The position numbers and the translations under genes were made by a program. This document shows positions 44,456 through 53,215 of a stretch of DNA of 64,000 bases, piece by piece. Each line of letters starts with the position of its first letter. Positions within the stretch are counted from its first letter, which is position 1. The notes beneath the pieces were generated by a model. That model was not told the origin of the DNA, ran no database searches, and was given only the letters and a program-made list of their open reading frames with translations. Source of the stretch: JAAYJG01 sp964450305 (GTDB lineage: Bacteria > Bacillota > Clostridia > DSM-8532); the NCBI GenBank assembly GCA_964450305.1, contig CAYVFB010000004.1:1-64000 (forward strand), read 5' to 3'.

Positions 44456-45532
44456 ATGAAAAGGAAGAAGTTAGTTGGAAGAAGTTTACGAATATTTTAC
44501 CTCATGCTCGCAGGCACAGCGCTGACGCATTTGTTTTATGTTTTCTATTTTTATGCTGTTGGCAGTCATTTTATGTCCATTTTTAACGTGTTTTCCGTTG
44601 CCTTTTACATAGCTCTCTTTATTGTTTTCCTGAACAGAAAATATTTGGGTGTCATGATATTCCTTTTTATAGAGGTCTGCGTACATTCATTTTTCGCTGT
44701 TGTTGCTGTGGGGCTGAACAGTGGGTTTGAATGGTTTATTATTTGTGTCGTCTTTTCCATATTCTTTGTCAAGGATATCACTCAGGCCAGCAGAAAGGTC
44801 ATCTATGTGTTATATGCCTTTGCGTTTCTAACCATGATCAGCATGCGGCTTATTCCACATTACCTCGATATTTCAGTATTACGGGTGTATCCTTCGGAAT
44901 CACAAAGCCTTTTTGTATTCATTTTTAATGTTACCGTGGCATTTTTCCTGCTGATGTGCTTTTTGATCATATACCTCGATGATGTGGAAAAAGATAAAAT
45001 TATCCTAAAGCGGCAAAATGCCCGCCTCCTCGAGCTGGCAAGGGTGGATTCGCTCACCGGTCTTTTAAACCGGCGGGCGATGAAACAAAGGCTGGAAAAT
45101 GCTTTTTATGCAAAAAGTAATTACAATGTGGATTTTGTTATTGCCATCGTGGACATAGACAATTTTAAGCAAATCAATGATCAATACGGCCATTCCTGTG
45201 GTGATCAGGTGATCAAGAGGCTGGCGTCAATTATCCAGCGAAAAGTGAGAGAGACCGATTATGTTTCCCGTTGGGGCGGTGACGAATTACTCATTCTGCT
45301 GAACAAGTCCTCGATGGAGGGTGCCGTTTCAACGATGAAGAGAATTTTTTACCAGATTACCAATACAAAAATGAAATATGATCAATACAGCCTAAAGGTT
45401 ACCGTGACCATTGGAATGTGTTCCAGCGAAGGATACTATTTACTGCAGGATATTATTGTTGAAGCAGACAAGAGGCTTTATAGCGGAAAACGCAAAGGAA
45501 AAAACCGCATCGTGCATTCTGATGAAGAATAA
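44456..45532 (+). CDS. Membrane diguanylate cyclase (GGDEF)
   Basis: ATG 44456 has only a weak upstream ribosome binding site. The 358-aa protein has about six membrane segments (residues 10-175), a short coiled linker (KIILKRQNARLLELARVDSLTGLLNRRAM) and a GGDEF domain with active site RWGGDELL (274-278). Leu in place of Phe is a tolerated variant. An RxxD inhibitory site (RETD, 265-268) lies five residues before it, so product inhibition is expected. It makes c-di-GMP at the inner membrane. No c-di-GMP riboswitch or PilZ gene was recognised in the window. Confidence 0.9.
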   Translation: MKRKKLVGRSLRIFYLMLAGTALTHLFYVFYFYAVGSHFMSIFNVFSVAFYIALFIVFLNRKYLGVMIFLFIEVCVHSFFAVVAVGLNSGFEWFIICVVFSIFFVKDITQASRKVIYVLYAFAFLTMISMRLIPHYLDISVLRVYPSESQSLFVFIFNVTVAFFLLMCFLIIYLDDVEKDKIILKRQNARLLELARVDSLTGLLNRRAMKQRLENAFYAKSNYNVDFVIAIVDIDNFKQINDQYGHSCGDQVIKRLASIIQRKVRETDYVSRWGGDELLILLNKSSMEGAVSTMKRIFYQITNTKMKYDQYSLKVTVTIGMCSSEGYYLLQDIIVEADKRLYSGKRKGKNRIVHSDEE

Positions 45533-45643
45533 AGCCAAAGCATGGGTGTGGTTTTTTTATTTATTTACATTTATAGCTAACTGCTTTTGGGAGGCCTGGC
45601 CATTGTTGGAAGTATACCATGTGAGTATAAGGAGGTTTAAGCG

Positions 45644-46051
45644 ATGAAGTTTTGCTGGTGCACCATCATGGTTAGAGACATGGAAGAGTCCATCCGTTTC
45701 TACCATGATATTGTGGGGCTTTCCATCAGGAGGGAGCTGACCGCATGGCCCAATATTAAACTTGTTTTTATGGGCGATGGCGGGGATGAGCTGGAACTGA
45801 TTCACAACCCCAGGCTGAATGCCGAAACCATGGGCAGTGGGCTTTCTATCGGTTTTATTACCGAGTCGGTGGAGGAAATGATGCAATTTGTTCAATCCAA
45901 AGGGATCGAGATTGAAAGTGGTCCTTTCCGACCGAACCAATTTGTGACATTTTTCAATGTTCGTGACCCAAATGGGCTTCGGGTTCAATTCATTGAAAAG
46001 AATTATCCACATGGCGCAGGAGATATGGAACCCCCATTCGATAACGCATAA
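45644..46051 (+). CDS. VOC (glyoxalase/bleomycin resistance) family protein
   Basis: ATG 45644 follows AAGGAGGTTTAAGCG. The 135-aa protein has the two beta-alpha-beta-beta-beta modules of the VOC fold: MVRDMEESIRFYHDIVGL at the start and FFNVRDPNGLRVQFIEKN at the end with the conserved D/G/E metal-side residues. The reaction cannot be told from sequence. Confidence 0.85.
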   Translation: MKFCWCTIMVRDMEESIRFYHDIVGLSIRRELTAWPNIKLVFMGDGGDELELIHNPRLNAETMGSGLSIGFITESVEEMMQFVQSKGIEIESGPFRPNQFVTFFNVRDPNGLRVQFIEKNYPHGAGDMEPPFDNA

Positions 46052-46106
46052 AGAGGCCCCATACCATGTACACCCTTGATGACGCCTGGATTTTAAGCCA
46101 TCTGGT

Positions 46107-47282
46107 TTATAGGGTTTGTATGGCCTCGCCCAGGCGCCGGATACCTTCCACAATCAATTCCTCACAGCTGTAGGAATAGTTCAGGCGCATGGTGTTTTCA
46201 TGCCCGCCGTTGGGGAAGAAGGAGCCCCCCGGTACAAAAGCAACATTGTTCCGAAGGCTTTTTTCAAGCAACTCCCTGGCATTCATCCCATCGGGCAGTG
46301 TAAGCCACAAAAACAGCCCCCCCTGCGGGTGTGAAGGTTGAACAGAATTCGGCAGGTATCGTGTAATAGCCTCCAGCATAACATCTCTGCGCGCATGGTA
46401 AACCTGTTGCAGCTTTGTAATATGAGCCTCCAGATCAAACTGCTGAAGAATTTCATGAATGCACATTTGTGTTGTCATGGCAGTATGTAAATCCGCACCT
46501 TGCTTCAGCAGGGCATATTTGCGGATGATGTCTGTCTGTGCGGCTATCCACCCTGTACGAAAACCGGGAACCAGGATTTTTGAAAAGGTTCCCGTAAATA
46601 TTATCTGTCCTTTTGTGTCCATGGACAGTAAAGACGGCAGACGCTCTCCTTCATAGCGCAATTCGCCATAAGGGTTGTCTTCCAGGACGGGTATGTCATG
46701 TCGTCCGATGACATCCATAAAAGCTTTTCGGCGTTCCATCGACCAGGAATTACCCGTGGGGTTTTGAAAATCGGGAATGACATAGATCAGCCGGATGCCT
46801 TCAATTTCCGCAAGAAGCTTTTCAAGACCGTCCGGTTTTACACCCTCACTGTCGGTGGGTATCTCCACAAAGCGAGGCATATAGGCGCGAAATGCATTCA
46901 ACGCCGCAAGGTAGGTAGGGCTTTCACATAAGACTACAGAGCCCTCATCCAAAAACAGCTTTCCGGTAAAATCCAGCCCCTGCTGGGAACCGCTGGTAAT
47001 GAGAATCTGTTCTCCATCAACACTTGCATCAAACTTGATTTTCATTCGCCGGGCAATCTTCTCGCGCAGTGGAGTATAGCCTTCGGTGCAGGCATATTGT
47101 AAAGCTTGTTCGGGCTTAAGTGATAGCACTGAATTCATGCTTGCACGAATTGCTTCGGACGGAAAAAGCTCGGGTGCTGGCATTCCTCCTGCAAAGGAAA
47201 TCATTTCGGGTCTCTCGGTTAACTTCAGCAGATCCCTGATCTCTGAAGCTTTCAGATATTTCATACATTTCGAAAATTGCAT
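46107..47282 (-). CDS. PLP-dependent aminotransferase, class I/II (2-aminoadipate/MocR-like)
   Basis: ATG 47282 follows GGAGGAATTATA. The 391-aa protein is a fold-type I aminotransferase: ITSGSQQGLDFTGKLF, the Asn and Asp of DFQNPTGNSWSMERR and EDNPYGELRYEGE, and the PLP lysine in GTFSKILVPGFRTGW. It closely resembles the catalytic half of the MocR protein encoded just upstream, so one may have given rise to the other. The amino donor and acceptor are unknown. It lies 100 bp downstream of the regulator on the same strand. Confidence 0.92.
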   Translation of the reverse strand: MQFSKCMKYLKASEIRDLLKLTERPEMISFAGGMPAPELFPSEAIRASMNSVLSLKPEQALQYACTEGYTPLREKIARRMKIKFDASVDGEQILITSGSQQGLDFTGKLFLDEGSVVLCESPTYLAALNAFRAYMPRFVEIPTDSEGVKPDGLEKLLAEIEGIRLIYVIPDFQNPTGNSWSMERRKAFMDVIGRHDIPVLEDNPYGELRYEGERLPSLLSMDTKGQIIFTGTFSKILVPGFRTGWIAAQTDIIRKYALLKQGADLHTAMTTQMCIHEILQQFDLEAHITKLQQVYHARRDVMLEAITRYLPNSVQPSHPQGGLFLWLTLPDGMNARELLEKSLRNNVAFVPGGSFFPNGGHENTMRLNYSYSCEELIVEGIRRLGEAIQTL

Positions 47283-47382
47283 TATAATTCCTCCATTCAG
47301 TTGTGTCCAGGAAAGTGGTTCGTTGTGATCGATCGGGGCATTGATTCGGCTCCTGGCCTACTCCGCTTAGGCACCGGTTCGC

Positions 47383-48894
47383 TTACAGAATCGGGGCGTA
47401 GCTGTCAATTTGATATGTGTCCTGCTCAAATTCGTGATACAGTATTTCAAGCGTTTCCATCAGCTTTCGAATCCCTTCAGAAATCTGATGAACAGCAGGA
47501 TAGGTAAAATTCAGCCGGATATGGTTTTCAAGCGGTTCTTCCAGGCAGCATATCCGGTCAGGCACGAAAACTACCCCATTACGGACAGATTCCTCATGAA
47601 AGCGGGACATCGGAATGGAATCGGGCAGTTTCAGCCAAAAATACAGTCCCCCCTCCGGAATCGTCCATTTCAGGGGGATATTTTCCGGAGCATACTGCAC
47701 CAGGGCTTCATGCATGGCGTCCCGCCGCTTTTTGTTGGCTGATAAAACACATTTTAAATGGGCTTCATAATATTTATCACGGATAAAGACATCCAGTATA
47801 TATTGGGACAGGCTGTTTGTATGCAGATCCGCCAATTGCTTTATTCCCGAAAGCCTTTGTATCACCTGCGCGGGAGCATGCAGCCAGCCGATGCGCAGGC
47901 CCATGAACAAAACCTTTGAGAAGGTACTTAAATAGATCACATAGCCATGGTTATCCAATGCTTTCAACGGGGGTACCTGCTCTCCGTCATACCGAAGCTC
48001 CCCATACGCATCGTCCTCGATGATGGGCAAATGATAACGGTAAGCCAGACGCAGCAGCTCCTGGCGCTTTTGAAGGCTCATCACTGTGCCCGTGGGGTTA
48101 TGGAAGGTGGGAATGGTGTAGATAAATTTCGGCTTCAGCCGTTTCAGCACGCTTTCAAGTATGGTCATGCTCATGCCGTTTTCCTCAACCGGGATGCCGA
48201 CAATTCTTGCGCCGCAGGCTTCAAAGATCTGTCTGGCGCAAAAAAAGGAGGGTTCCTCCATGACAACTGTATCTCCAGGAGAAAGAAAAAGCCTTGCCAG
48301 TAAATCTAACCCCTGCTGGGAGCCGGAAAGGATCATGGTTTCCTGCTCGGTTGTCTTTATTCCTCTTAAGCCCGACAGTGAGCAGACGCTTTGACGCAAA
48401 GCCGTCAGCCCTTCAGTGGGGACATGGTGATAAACAGATGCACCATACTTTTCGTGAATGATATTCCAAACCTCCTGAATTTGTGCAACCGGGTTCAGAT
48501 CCGGTATTGCAATGCCTGCTGCAAAAGAGATCATATCCTTTTGCCCCGCGACTGCCAAAAGATCATGGGTAGCATTACCAACAGCTGTATTTTGATTGAA
48601 AACATGCCGCCAGGAGAGGGGCAGCGGGTTGAAGGCTTCAGCTTCGGAAGAGGGAACCGGACGGCATACGATCGTGCCCTGACCAACATGGGAGGACAGG
48701 TAACCTTCAGCCTTCAGATCCTTGAAGGCATTTAGCACCGTGGTACGATTAACACCCAGGCTTTGCGCCAGCTTACGCTCGGGTGGCAGACAATAGCCTG
48801 GGGGGAGGCTTCCTTTTTCGATCATGGCACGAAGCTGTTTCTTAATTTGAATATAAAGTGGCTCGGGGTTGTTGCGGTCAAGAGACAGTAACAT
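47383..48894 (-). CDS. MocR/PdxR-type regulator (GntR HTH fused to aminotransferase fold)
   Basis: ATG 48894 (MLLSLDRNNPEPLY) is 9 nt after AGGAG; ATG 48903 touches the site. Residues 10-75 are a GntR winged helix (PERKLAQSLGVNRTTVLNAFKDLKAEGYL). The rest is an aminotransferase fold with NPTGTVMSLQKRQEL, EDDAYGELRYDGE and the PLP lysine in STFSKVLFMGLRIGW, about 40-50% like its neighbour by eye. MocR proteins use bound PLP or an amino-acid adduct as the signal and control aminotransferase or PLP-synthesis genes; the downstream aminotransferase is the likely target. A 16-bp palindrome sits on its own promoter. Confidence 0.93.
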   Translation of the reverse strand: MLLSLDRNNPEPLYIQIKKQLRAMIEKGSLPPGYCLPPERKLAQSLGVNRTTVLNAFKDLKAEGYLSSHVGQGTIVCRPVPSSEAEAFNPLPLSWRHVFNQNTAVGNATHDLLAVAGQKDMISFAAGIAIPDLNPVAQIQEVWNIIHEKYGASVYHHVPTEGLTALRQSVCSLSGLRGIKTTEQETMILSGSQQGLDLLARLFLSPGDTVVMEEPSFFCARQIFEACGARIVGIPVEENGMSMTILESVLKRLKPKFIYTIPTFHNPTGTVMSLQKRQELLRLAYRYHLPIIEDDAYGELRYDGEQVPPLKALDNHGYVIYLSTFSKVLFMGLRIGWLHAPAQVIQRLSGIKQLADLHTNSLSQYILDVFIRDKYYEAHLKCVLSANKKRRDAMHEALVQYAPENIPLKWTIPEGGLYFWLKLPDSIPMSRFHEESVRNGVVFVPDRICCLEEPLENHIRLNFTYPAVHQISEGIRKLMETLEILYHEFEQDTYQIDSYAPIL

Positions 48895-48910
48895 TTTTCT
48901 CATCTCCTAT

Positions 48911-48926
48911 ATTGGTTGCAACCAAT
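48911..48926. promoter_or_regulatory. Perfect 16-bp palindrome, probable MocR operator
   Basis: ATTGGTTG-CAACCAAT lies 17 bp before the MocR start and just past a TATAAG (-10, 48938-48933) on the minus strand, at the predicted start of transcription. A half-site GCAACCAAT recurs at 48993-49001. This is a typical autoregulatory arrangement. Confidence 0.65.
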
Positions 48927-49020
48927 GTTTGTCTTATACAGAATAACAGCGAAATGAAACGTTGTAAACATCCAAATGGTCTGAAAATAGATGCAACCAA
49001 TTTGCGTGGGTTTAGTTTTA

Positions 49021-49049
49021 TTGGATCAAAACTAATTCAAAAATATGAC
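49021..49049 (+). promoter_or_regulatory. Possible promoter of the HEAT-like gene
   Basis: TTGGAT, a 17-bp spacer and TATGAC, about 95 bp before ATG 49143. Short frames upstream (from 48858 or 48952) end in TGA directly before that ATG and could be a leader, but they look non-coding. Confidence 0.4.
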
Positions 49050-49142
49050 ATACAGATGTCTGAAAATGGGTATACAATTGAATTGAACGAATCGATTGCT
49101 TACAGCATTCACTTAAGAATCATTGGATTGGAGGATTCCTGA

Positions 49143-49759
49143 ATGATCACGATTGAAAAATTAATGCATCTCGAAAAGCAGGAAATAGAGCAGGAAGCTG
49201 CGACTCTTACCGGAGATGATATTCACTTTCTGATAACTTTATTATCGGAGAAGACGATAAAATACGCTATGCTGCCTTGCTTCTGCTGCAAAGCCGATCT
49301 GCCGCGTTTAGTGATGTATACCCCTACTGGGAGGTTTTTCTTCAGAAGCTGAACAGTAAAAATTCTTCTCAAAGAAGCATAGGACTGATGCTGATCGCCG
49401 AAAATGCCCGGTGGGATACTGAGAACAAAATGGACAATTTGTTGGAAGCCTATTTCAAGCTGCTCAGGGACGAAAAACCCATAACCGTTCGCCAGTGCAT
49501 TCAGGCATTACACCGTATCCTTCCGTATAAAAACAATCTTGTGGCACAAATCGCAGATGAATTGATTTCACTGGAAATCACAGAAATCAGGGAATCCATG
49601 CAAAAAACTGTTCTGACGGATATCCTTTCAGTCCTTGCTGCCATCCGCAAGCAGCAGCCTTCGGACAAGATAGATGCCTATATTGTTCAGGCGCTGTCAT
49701 CCGATATTCTGGACCGCAAGGCAAAAAAGGAAATCGAAAAAATATTGACAGGGATATGA
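49143..49759 (+). pseudogene. HEAT-like repeat protein with a single-base frameshift
   Basis: The first frame from ATG 49143 reads MITIEKLMHLEKQEIEQEAATLTGDDIHFLITLLSE and then turns to nonsense. From about 49250 the next frame reads EDDKIRYAALLLLQSRS and continues to 49759 as helical repeats (NSSQRSIGLMLIAENARW, KPITVRQCIQALHRIL). Together they make about 205 aa of HEAT-like alpha-hairpins. Restoring one A in GAGAAGACGAT would rejoin them. It is either a recent mutation or an assembly error in an A-rich spot. HEAT proteins of this small type are protein-binding scaffolds; the partner is unknown. Confidence 0.75.
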
Positions 49760-49779
49760 CACAATCCTTCCCTGGGGCA

Positions 49780-49822
49780 TTTTATGCATAAAAGCCCGAA
49801 TTGGAGGTTTTTATGCATAAAA
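49780..49822. repeat. Two identical 14-bp palindromes
   Basis: TTTTATGCATAAAA occurs at 49780-49793 and 49809-49822, between convergent genes. The first is also framed by GGGC/GCCC. It could act as a bidirectional weak terminator. Confidence 0.55.
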
Positions 49823-49847
49823 TACGATGATTCCCGGGTAAATGCGG

Positions 49848-50381
49848 TCATAATATCAGCGACGGTTCCTCTTTCTTCAAACAAGAAAGAATATCACCGA
49901 CATACATCCTGTGGTAATCTCCCAACGGATAATTCATGGCGGTTAAATCGGGGTTTGTGAAACGGGCAGGGTCAAAATCCTGAGAGTAGAGTTTCTCACA
50001 AACCAATACCAGTCGCGCCTGTTCAAAATAGACAAAATCATTTTCACCGGCGATAGGCGTCAACCCTGTCTCCGCAGCCTTGTCGTGATCTCTTCCTGAA
50101 TGGGAACCGCAGTAATTCAATGTTTTGCGATAGGAAGAATCAAAAAATGACAGGGTGAAAAATTTGTTGTTTTCCATAAAGGAGAAGGTGTGACGGCTGG
50201 GACGCACGAAACAAATCGCCGCGTTTTTGTTCCATAGGAAACCCAAACCACCCCAGCTTGCTGTCATAGTGTTCCAGGAGCTCATATTCCCGGCGGTAAT
50301 CAGCATCCAGTCGGTGCCGACCAGCTTAAAAGGGTTGTCGGTAATCTCGGTCGGCCGAATTTCAATAAATTGATTTTCCAT
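49848..50381 (-). CDS. Flavin reductase-like domain protein
   Basis: ATG 50381 follows AGGAGGAAATACC. The 177-aa protein has the FMN-binding split-barrel pattern of flavoredoxin/flavin reductase proteins: LITAGNMSSWNTMTASWGGLG at the start, CFVRPSRHTFSFMENNKFFTLSFF, and the CGSHSGRDHDKAAETGL segment. Such proteins carry FMN and transfer electrons in anaerobes or reduce flavin with NAD(P)H. It is monocistronic; the partner is unknown. Confidence 0.88.
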   Translation of the reverse strand: MENQFIEIRPTEITDNPFKLVGTDWMLITAGNMSSWNTMTASWGGLGFLWNKNAAICFVRPSRHTFSFMENNKFFTLSFFDSSYRKTLNYCGSHSGRDHDKAAETGLTPIAGENDFVYFEQARLVLVCEKLYSQDFDPARFTNPDLTAMNYPLGDYHRMYVGDILSCLKKEEPSLIL

Positions 50382-50443
50382 GGTATTTCCTCCTCTTTCA
50401 TTTCACCAATTGATAGAAACGGTATTCCGTCTGTGTTCGATTT

Positions 50444-51505
50444 TTAGAAGCCCTGTTCACTCAACAGCTCCATGGTTAGTTTTTTGGCAAGTATCCCATC
50501 AAGGATAACATCCAGCCTGGTGGTGTCATAGGGGTTAAAATGAAGCAGAATGATGGAACCGGCGGATGCTCTTTTTGTGATATGTGCGGTAACACTGTCG
50601 GTTATTTCCTCAAGGGGATCGTTCTTCAAATCGTAATTACGCAGCACGGCGTAATAGCTTTCAATATTCCATCCCACGGGGGTATAGCCCAGTTCCGCCA
50701 GAATCCCCATAACGCGTTTGCTTTTCGTGCCGGCACCCCCGGGTAGCCGCAGATATGGAAACTCTTCTTTCATTCTCTGCACATAATCCTCACCAAGCAC
50801 TTCAGTCGCAGTCGCTTCCCAGGCCAGGATCTCCTTTTTCGCCTCGACAGTGGATAATTCGGACAGCCATTTGTGGTTCTGCGTATGGTTACAGATCTGA
50901 TGACCCTGCTCGATGGCTTGTTTCCACAGATCGGCATGGGCCAGCAGATATTCTCCAACCACAAAGAAGGTACATTGTACATCATACTGCTCCAATATAT
51001 CCAGTGCTTTCTGAACGGATTTTTTGTTGCCGCCGTCATCAAAGGTCAGACATAAAACAGAGTCATTCATAAAAGAATTAATTGGGTAGACTAGCTTCGT
51101 TGATTTTGTGTTCTCTGCTTTGGGGGTGCTCTCCGGTACAGTGGTGGTTTCGGGTGCCGGAGAGGGAAGCGGTGTAACGGATGGTGCAGCGGGGGTTGTA
51201 AAGATTATATCGGCCGCAGGGGATGGAGAGATAACAGAAGAGCCCTGATCAGAAGATATTTTGCCTGACTGTGTGGTATCTGAAGAAGGCGATGACCCGG
51301 AACCATCGGCCTGCAATGTTGGCGAGGGTGTGGTAAGCAATTGCTCATCGTTGGTATTGGAGCCTGCACTGTTAAAAGAACCTTCCGGTAGGCCGGCTTC
51401 CGGTATGTTCGCTGCGGGGATTGCTGAAGAAGAGCAGCCAGCGAGCCACAGCAATATCAAAAAAAGACTGATGAACCTACGGGTTATGGAATGTTTCATG
51501 TTCAT
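50444..51505 (-). CDS. Lipoprotein polysaccharide deacetylase (NodB domain)
   Basis: ATG 51505 follows AAGAGGATAACAAC. The 353-aa protein has a lipobox LAGC (Cys24), then about 110 residues of Ser/Thr/Pro-rich linker, then a CE4 NodB domain: TFDDGG at 154-159 (general base Asp and metal Asp), HTQNH at 207-211 (metal histidines) and RLPGGAG. The third residue of the usual TFDDGP/S motif is Gly here. It removes N-acetyl groups from wall glycans outside the membrane, perhaps for lysozyme resistance or biosynthesis of the SLH anchor polymer. Confidence 0.9.
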   Translation of the reverse strand: MNMKHSITRRFISLFLILLWLAGCSSSAIPAANIPEAGLPEGSFNSAGSNTNDEQLLTTPSPTLQADGSGSSPSSDTTQSGKISSDQGSSVISPSPAADIIFTTPAAPSVTPLPSPAPETTTVPESTPKAENTKSTKLVYPINSFMNDSVLCLTFDDGGNKKSVQKALDILEQYDVQCTFFVVGEYLLAHADLWKQAIEQGHQICNHTQNHKWLSELSTVEAKKEILAWEATATEVLGEDYVQRMKEEFPYLRLPGGAGTKSKRVMGILAELGYTPVGWNIESYYAVLRNYDLKNDPLEEITDSVTAHITKRASAGSIILLHFNPYDTTRLDVILDGILAKKLTMELLSEQGF

Positions 51506-51546
51506 GTTGTTATCCTCTTACAGATGCATTAAAGTTCCCACATATC

Positions 51547-51575
51547 ATTGTCTAACAATTCCCATAGTCTGTCAA
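51547..51575 (-). promoter_or_regulatory. Promoter of the deacetylase gene
   Basis: On the minus strand TTGACA (51575-51570), a 17-bp spacer and GACAAT (51552-51547), about 40 bp before the ATG. Confidence 0.6.
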
Positions 51576-51656
51576 TCTTTGCTTACCCTTTTCAATCAGG
51601 GAGTAAACATGGTAACTGAAGGGCTGAAGGCTCTTAAACAGGCATCACCAGTATGA

Positions 51657-51674
51657 GCCTGGCATCTGCCAGGC
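51657..51674. other. Short perfect hairpin GCCTGGCA-TC-TGCCAGGC
   Basis: An 8-bp stem with only two unpaired bases, upstream of the LacI gene, without a T-tract. It may be an operator. A second inverted repeat CATGATT-8-AATCATG lies at 51741-51762, nearer to the gene. Nothing else is visible in 51506-51824. Confidence 0.45.
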
Positions 51675-51824
51675 AAGTAGAAAAAAACAGCAATATATGT
51701 TATGATTGAACTGCGCAAACGCATTCAGTTCAATAAAATGCATGATTTTCGAGTGAATCATGTTATGATGTTTTTAGACAAAATTTCAGCTGGAATTTCA
51801 GGTGGAATCCAAAAGGTCAGGCAG

Positions 51825-52874
51825 GTGATCACTATCAAAGCTAACAAAATATCCATCCGTGATATCGCAAGAGAATGTAATGTGTCGGTGGCTACGGTTT
51901 CCAGGGTTCTGAACAACAGCCAGGCTGTCAGGGAGGACACCCGGGCTCTGGTTCAAAGCGTTATCGAGCGGAACAATTACAAGCCCAATGAGCTGGCCAG
52001 GGGTTTATATACGCAACGAACAAAATCCATCGGGGTGATCCTTCCTGAGATCACCAACCATTTTTTCGCGAAGATGTTTCTTGAGATAGAAAAGGCTGCC
52101 ATCGAGTATGGTCAAACCGTTTTTTTATGCAATACGCTCAGCGATTACAAGCTGGAGGATTTCTATACCGCAAGGCTGGCTGAAAAACAGGTGGACGGCT
52201 TGATACTTCTGGGAGGCCATGCCAATGAAACCAAAACCAATGCGCAATTTGTCGCTCTGCTCAAAAGAGATGTTTTCCCCACGCCTGTGGTGATCATCAA
52301 CGGAAAGCTGGACAATTACACAGAAAATACAGCTGTTGTCAGCTCCGATGAACACGAGGCGATGTTTCAAGCCATCTCTTATCTGACCGGTCTGGGGCAT
52401 CGCAAGATCGGTTTTTTAGGTGGTAAAAGGGGTATCATGTCCACCGATATCAAGCTGAAGGCCTTGAAGCAGGCCTCACAGCAAAAGGTTTTTATCTTAA
52501 AAAAAGAATGGATCAAACACAGCGATTATACCTATCAGGGTGGCGTAAATGCCATGAACGCGCTGCTTTGCGAGAAGGAGCTTCCTACCGCCATTATTGC
52601 CATCAACGATGAAGCGGCTGCCGGTATTGTGAATACCTGTATCGCAAAGGGTTATCATATCCCAAACGATTTCTCGGTTCTGGGGTTTGACAACAGTGCC
52701 ATATCTACCACAACCCTTCCATCCATCACAACCCTGTCCCACCCATATAAGGCTTTGGGCTCCATCTCCGTAGATTTAATCAATCAGATGATCAATGAAA
52801 AACAGTCCGGAGGAATCTCCTGCATGAGCCTGAAAATGGAGATCGTTCAGAGAGAATCCTGCAAGGCGATATAG
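51825..52874 (+). CDS. LacI family transcriptional regulator
   Basis: I place the start at GTG 51825 (V-ITIKANKISIRDIA) because AAAAGG lies upstream and LacI proteins begin a few residues before the HTH. The frame extends back to 51702 but without a ribosome binding site. Residues 9-30 form the HTH (ISIRDIARECNVSVATVSRV), followed by the hinge helix and a periplasmic-binding-protein-like domain (SIGVILPEITNHFFAKMFLE, GHRKIGFLGG, DFSVLGFDNSAIS). It binds a sugar or glycoside as inducer. Just downstream, the ABC operon has two copies of a palindrome of the LacI-operator type, so this is very likely its repressor. Confidence 0.92.
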   Translation: MITIKANKISIRDIARECNVSVATVSRVLNNSQAVREDTRALVQSVIERNNYKPNELARGLYTQRTKSIGVILPEITNHFFAKMFLEIEKAAIEYGQTVFLCNTLSDYKLEDFYTARLAEKQVDGLILLGGHANETKTNAQFVALLKRDVFPTPVVIINGKLDNYTENTAVVSSDEHEAMFQAISYLTGLGHRKIGFLGGKRGIMSTDIKLKALKQASQQKVFILKKEWIKHSDYTYQGGVNAMNALLCEKELPTAIIAINDEAAAGIVNTCIAKGYHIPNDFSVLGFDNSAISTTTLPSITTLSHPYKALGSISVDLINQMINEKQSGGISCMSLKMEIVQRESCKAI

Positions 52875-53111
52875 CCTTCGATGGAGACTGAACTGAAAAG
52901 GTTGTTAATTAGCGAGTGCTTCGTATTTCCCTGTATTACCCAGGTTGGCAGATAATCCGGGAGTATTGTCTGTTCATTCACTCAAAAGCGATCAATGGCT
53001 GGAACACGCGGGACAGCATTGACAGGACTCTCTTGCTCACGAGCAAAACCATCCGGGTCTGCTCACGAATTGTTCAACCTGTAAAAATTTGAATCTTTTT
53101 TCAATGAATGC

Positions 53112-53140
53112 TTGACAAGTTTTCCAATGCTCTCTATAAT
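53112..53140 (+). promoter_or_regulatory. Consensus sigma-A promoter of the ABC/GH2 operon
   Basis: TTGACA, a 17-bp spacer and TATAAT, a perfect match in both hexamers. Such strength implies tight repression; two operators lie directly after it. The space between the LacI stop and this promoter (52875-53111) holds no gene. Confidence 0.85.
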
Positions 53141-53146
53141 AAAAAA

Positions 53147-53160
53147 TGTAACCGGTTACA
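53147..53160. promoter_or_regulatory. LacI-type operator 1, TGTAACCGGTTACA
   Basis: A perfect 14-bp palindrome with the central CG typical of LacI/GalR operators, at the predicted start of transcription. Confidence 0.85.
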
Positions 53161-53179
53161 TAACAGGTTTGCTTCGGAG

Positions 53180-53193
53180 TGTAACCGGTTACA
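53180..53193. promoter_or_regulatory. LacI-type operator 2, TGTAACCGGTTACA
   Basis: Exact copy of operator 1, 33 bp away centre to centre (about three helical turns, same DNA face), and 22 bp before the permease start codon. Confidence 0.85.
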
Positions 53194-53215
53194 TAATACC
53201 GGTGGGGGTGAGAGA

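Noticed and set aside
48858..49142. 94-codon plus-strand frame before the HEAT-like gene
   Set aside because: It begins inside the MocR gene on the other strand and overlaps the operator; only its last codons lie in free sequence, and the start of the next gene follows directly.
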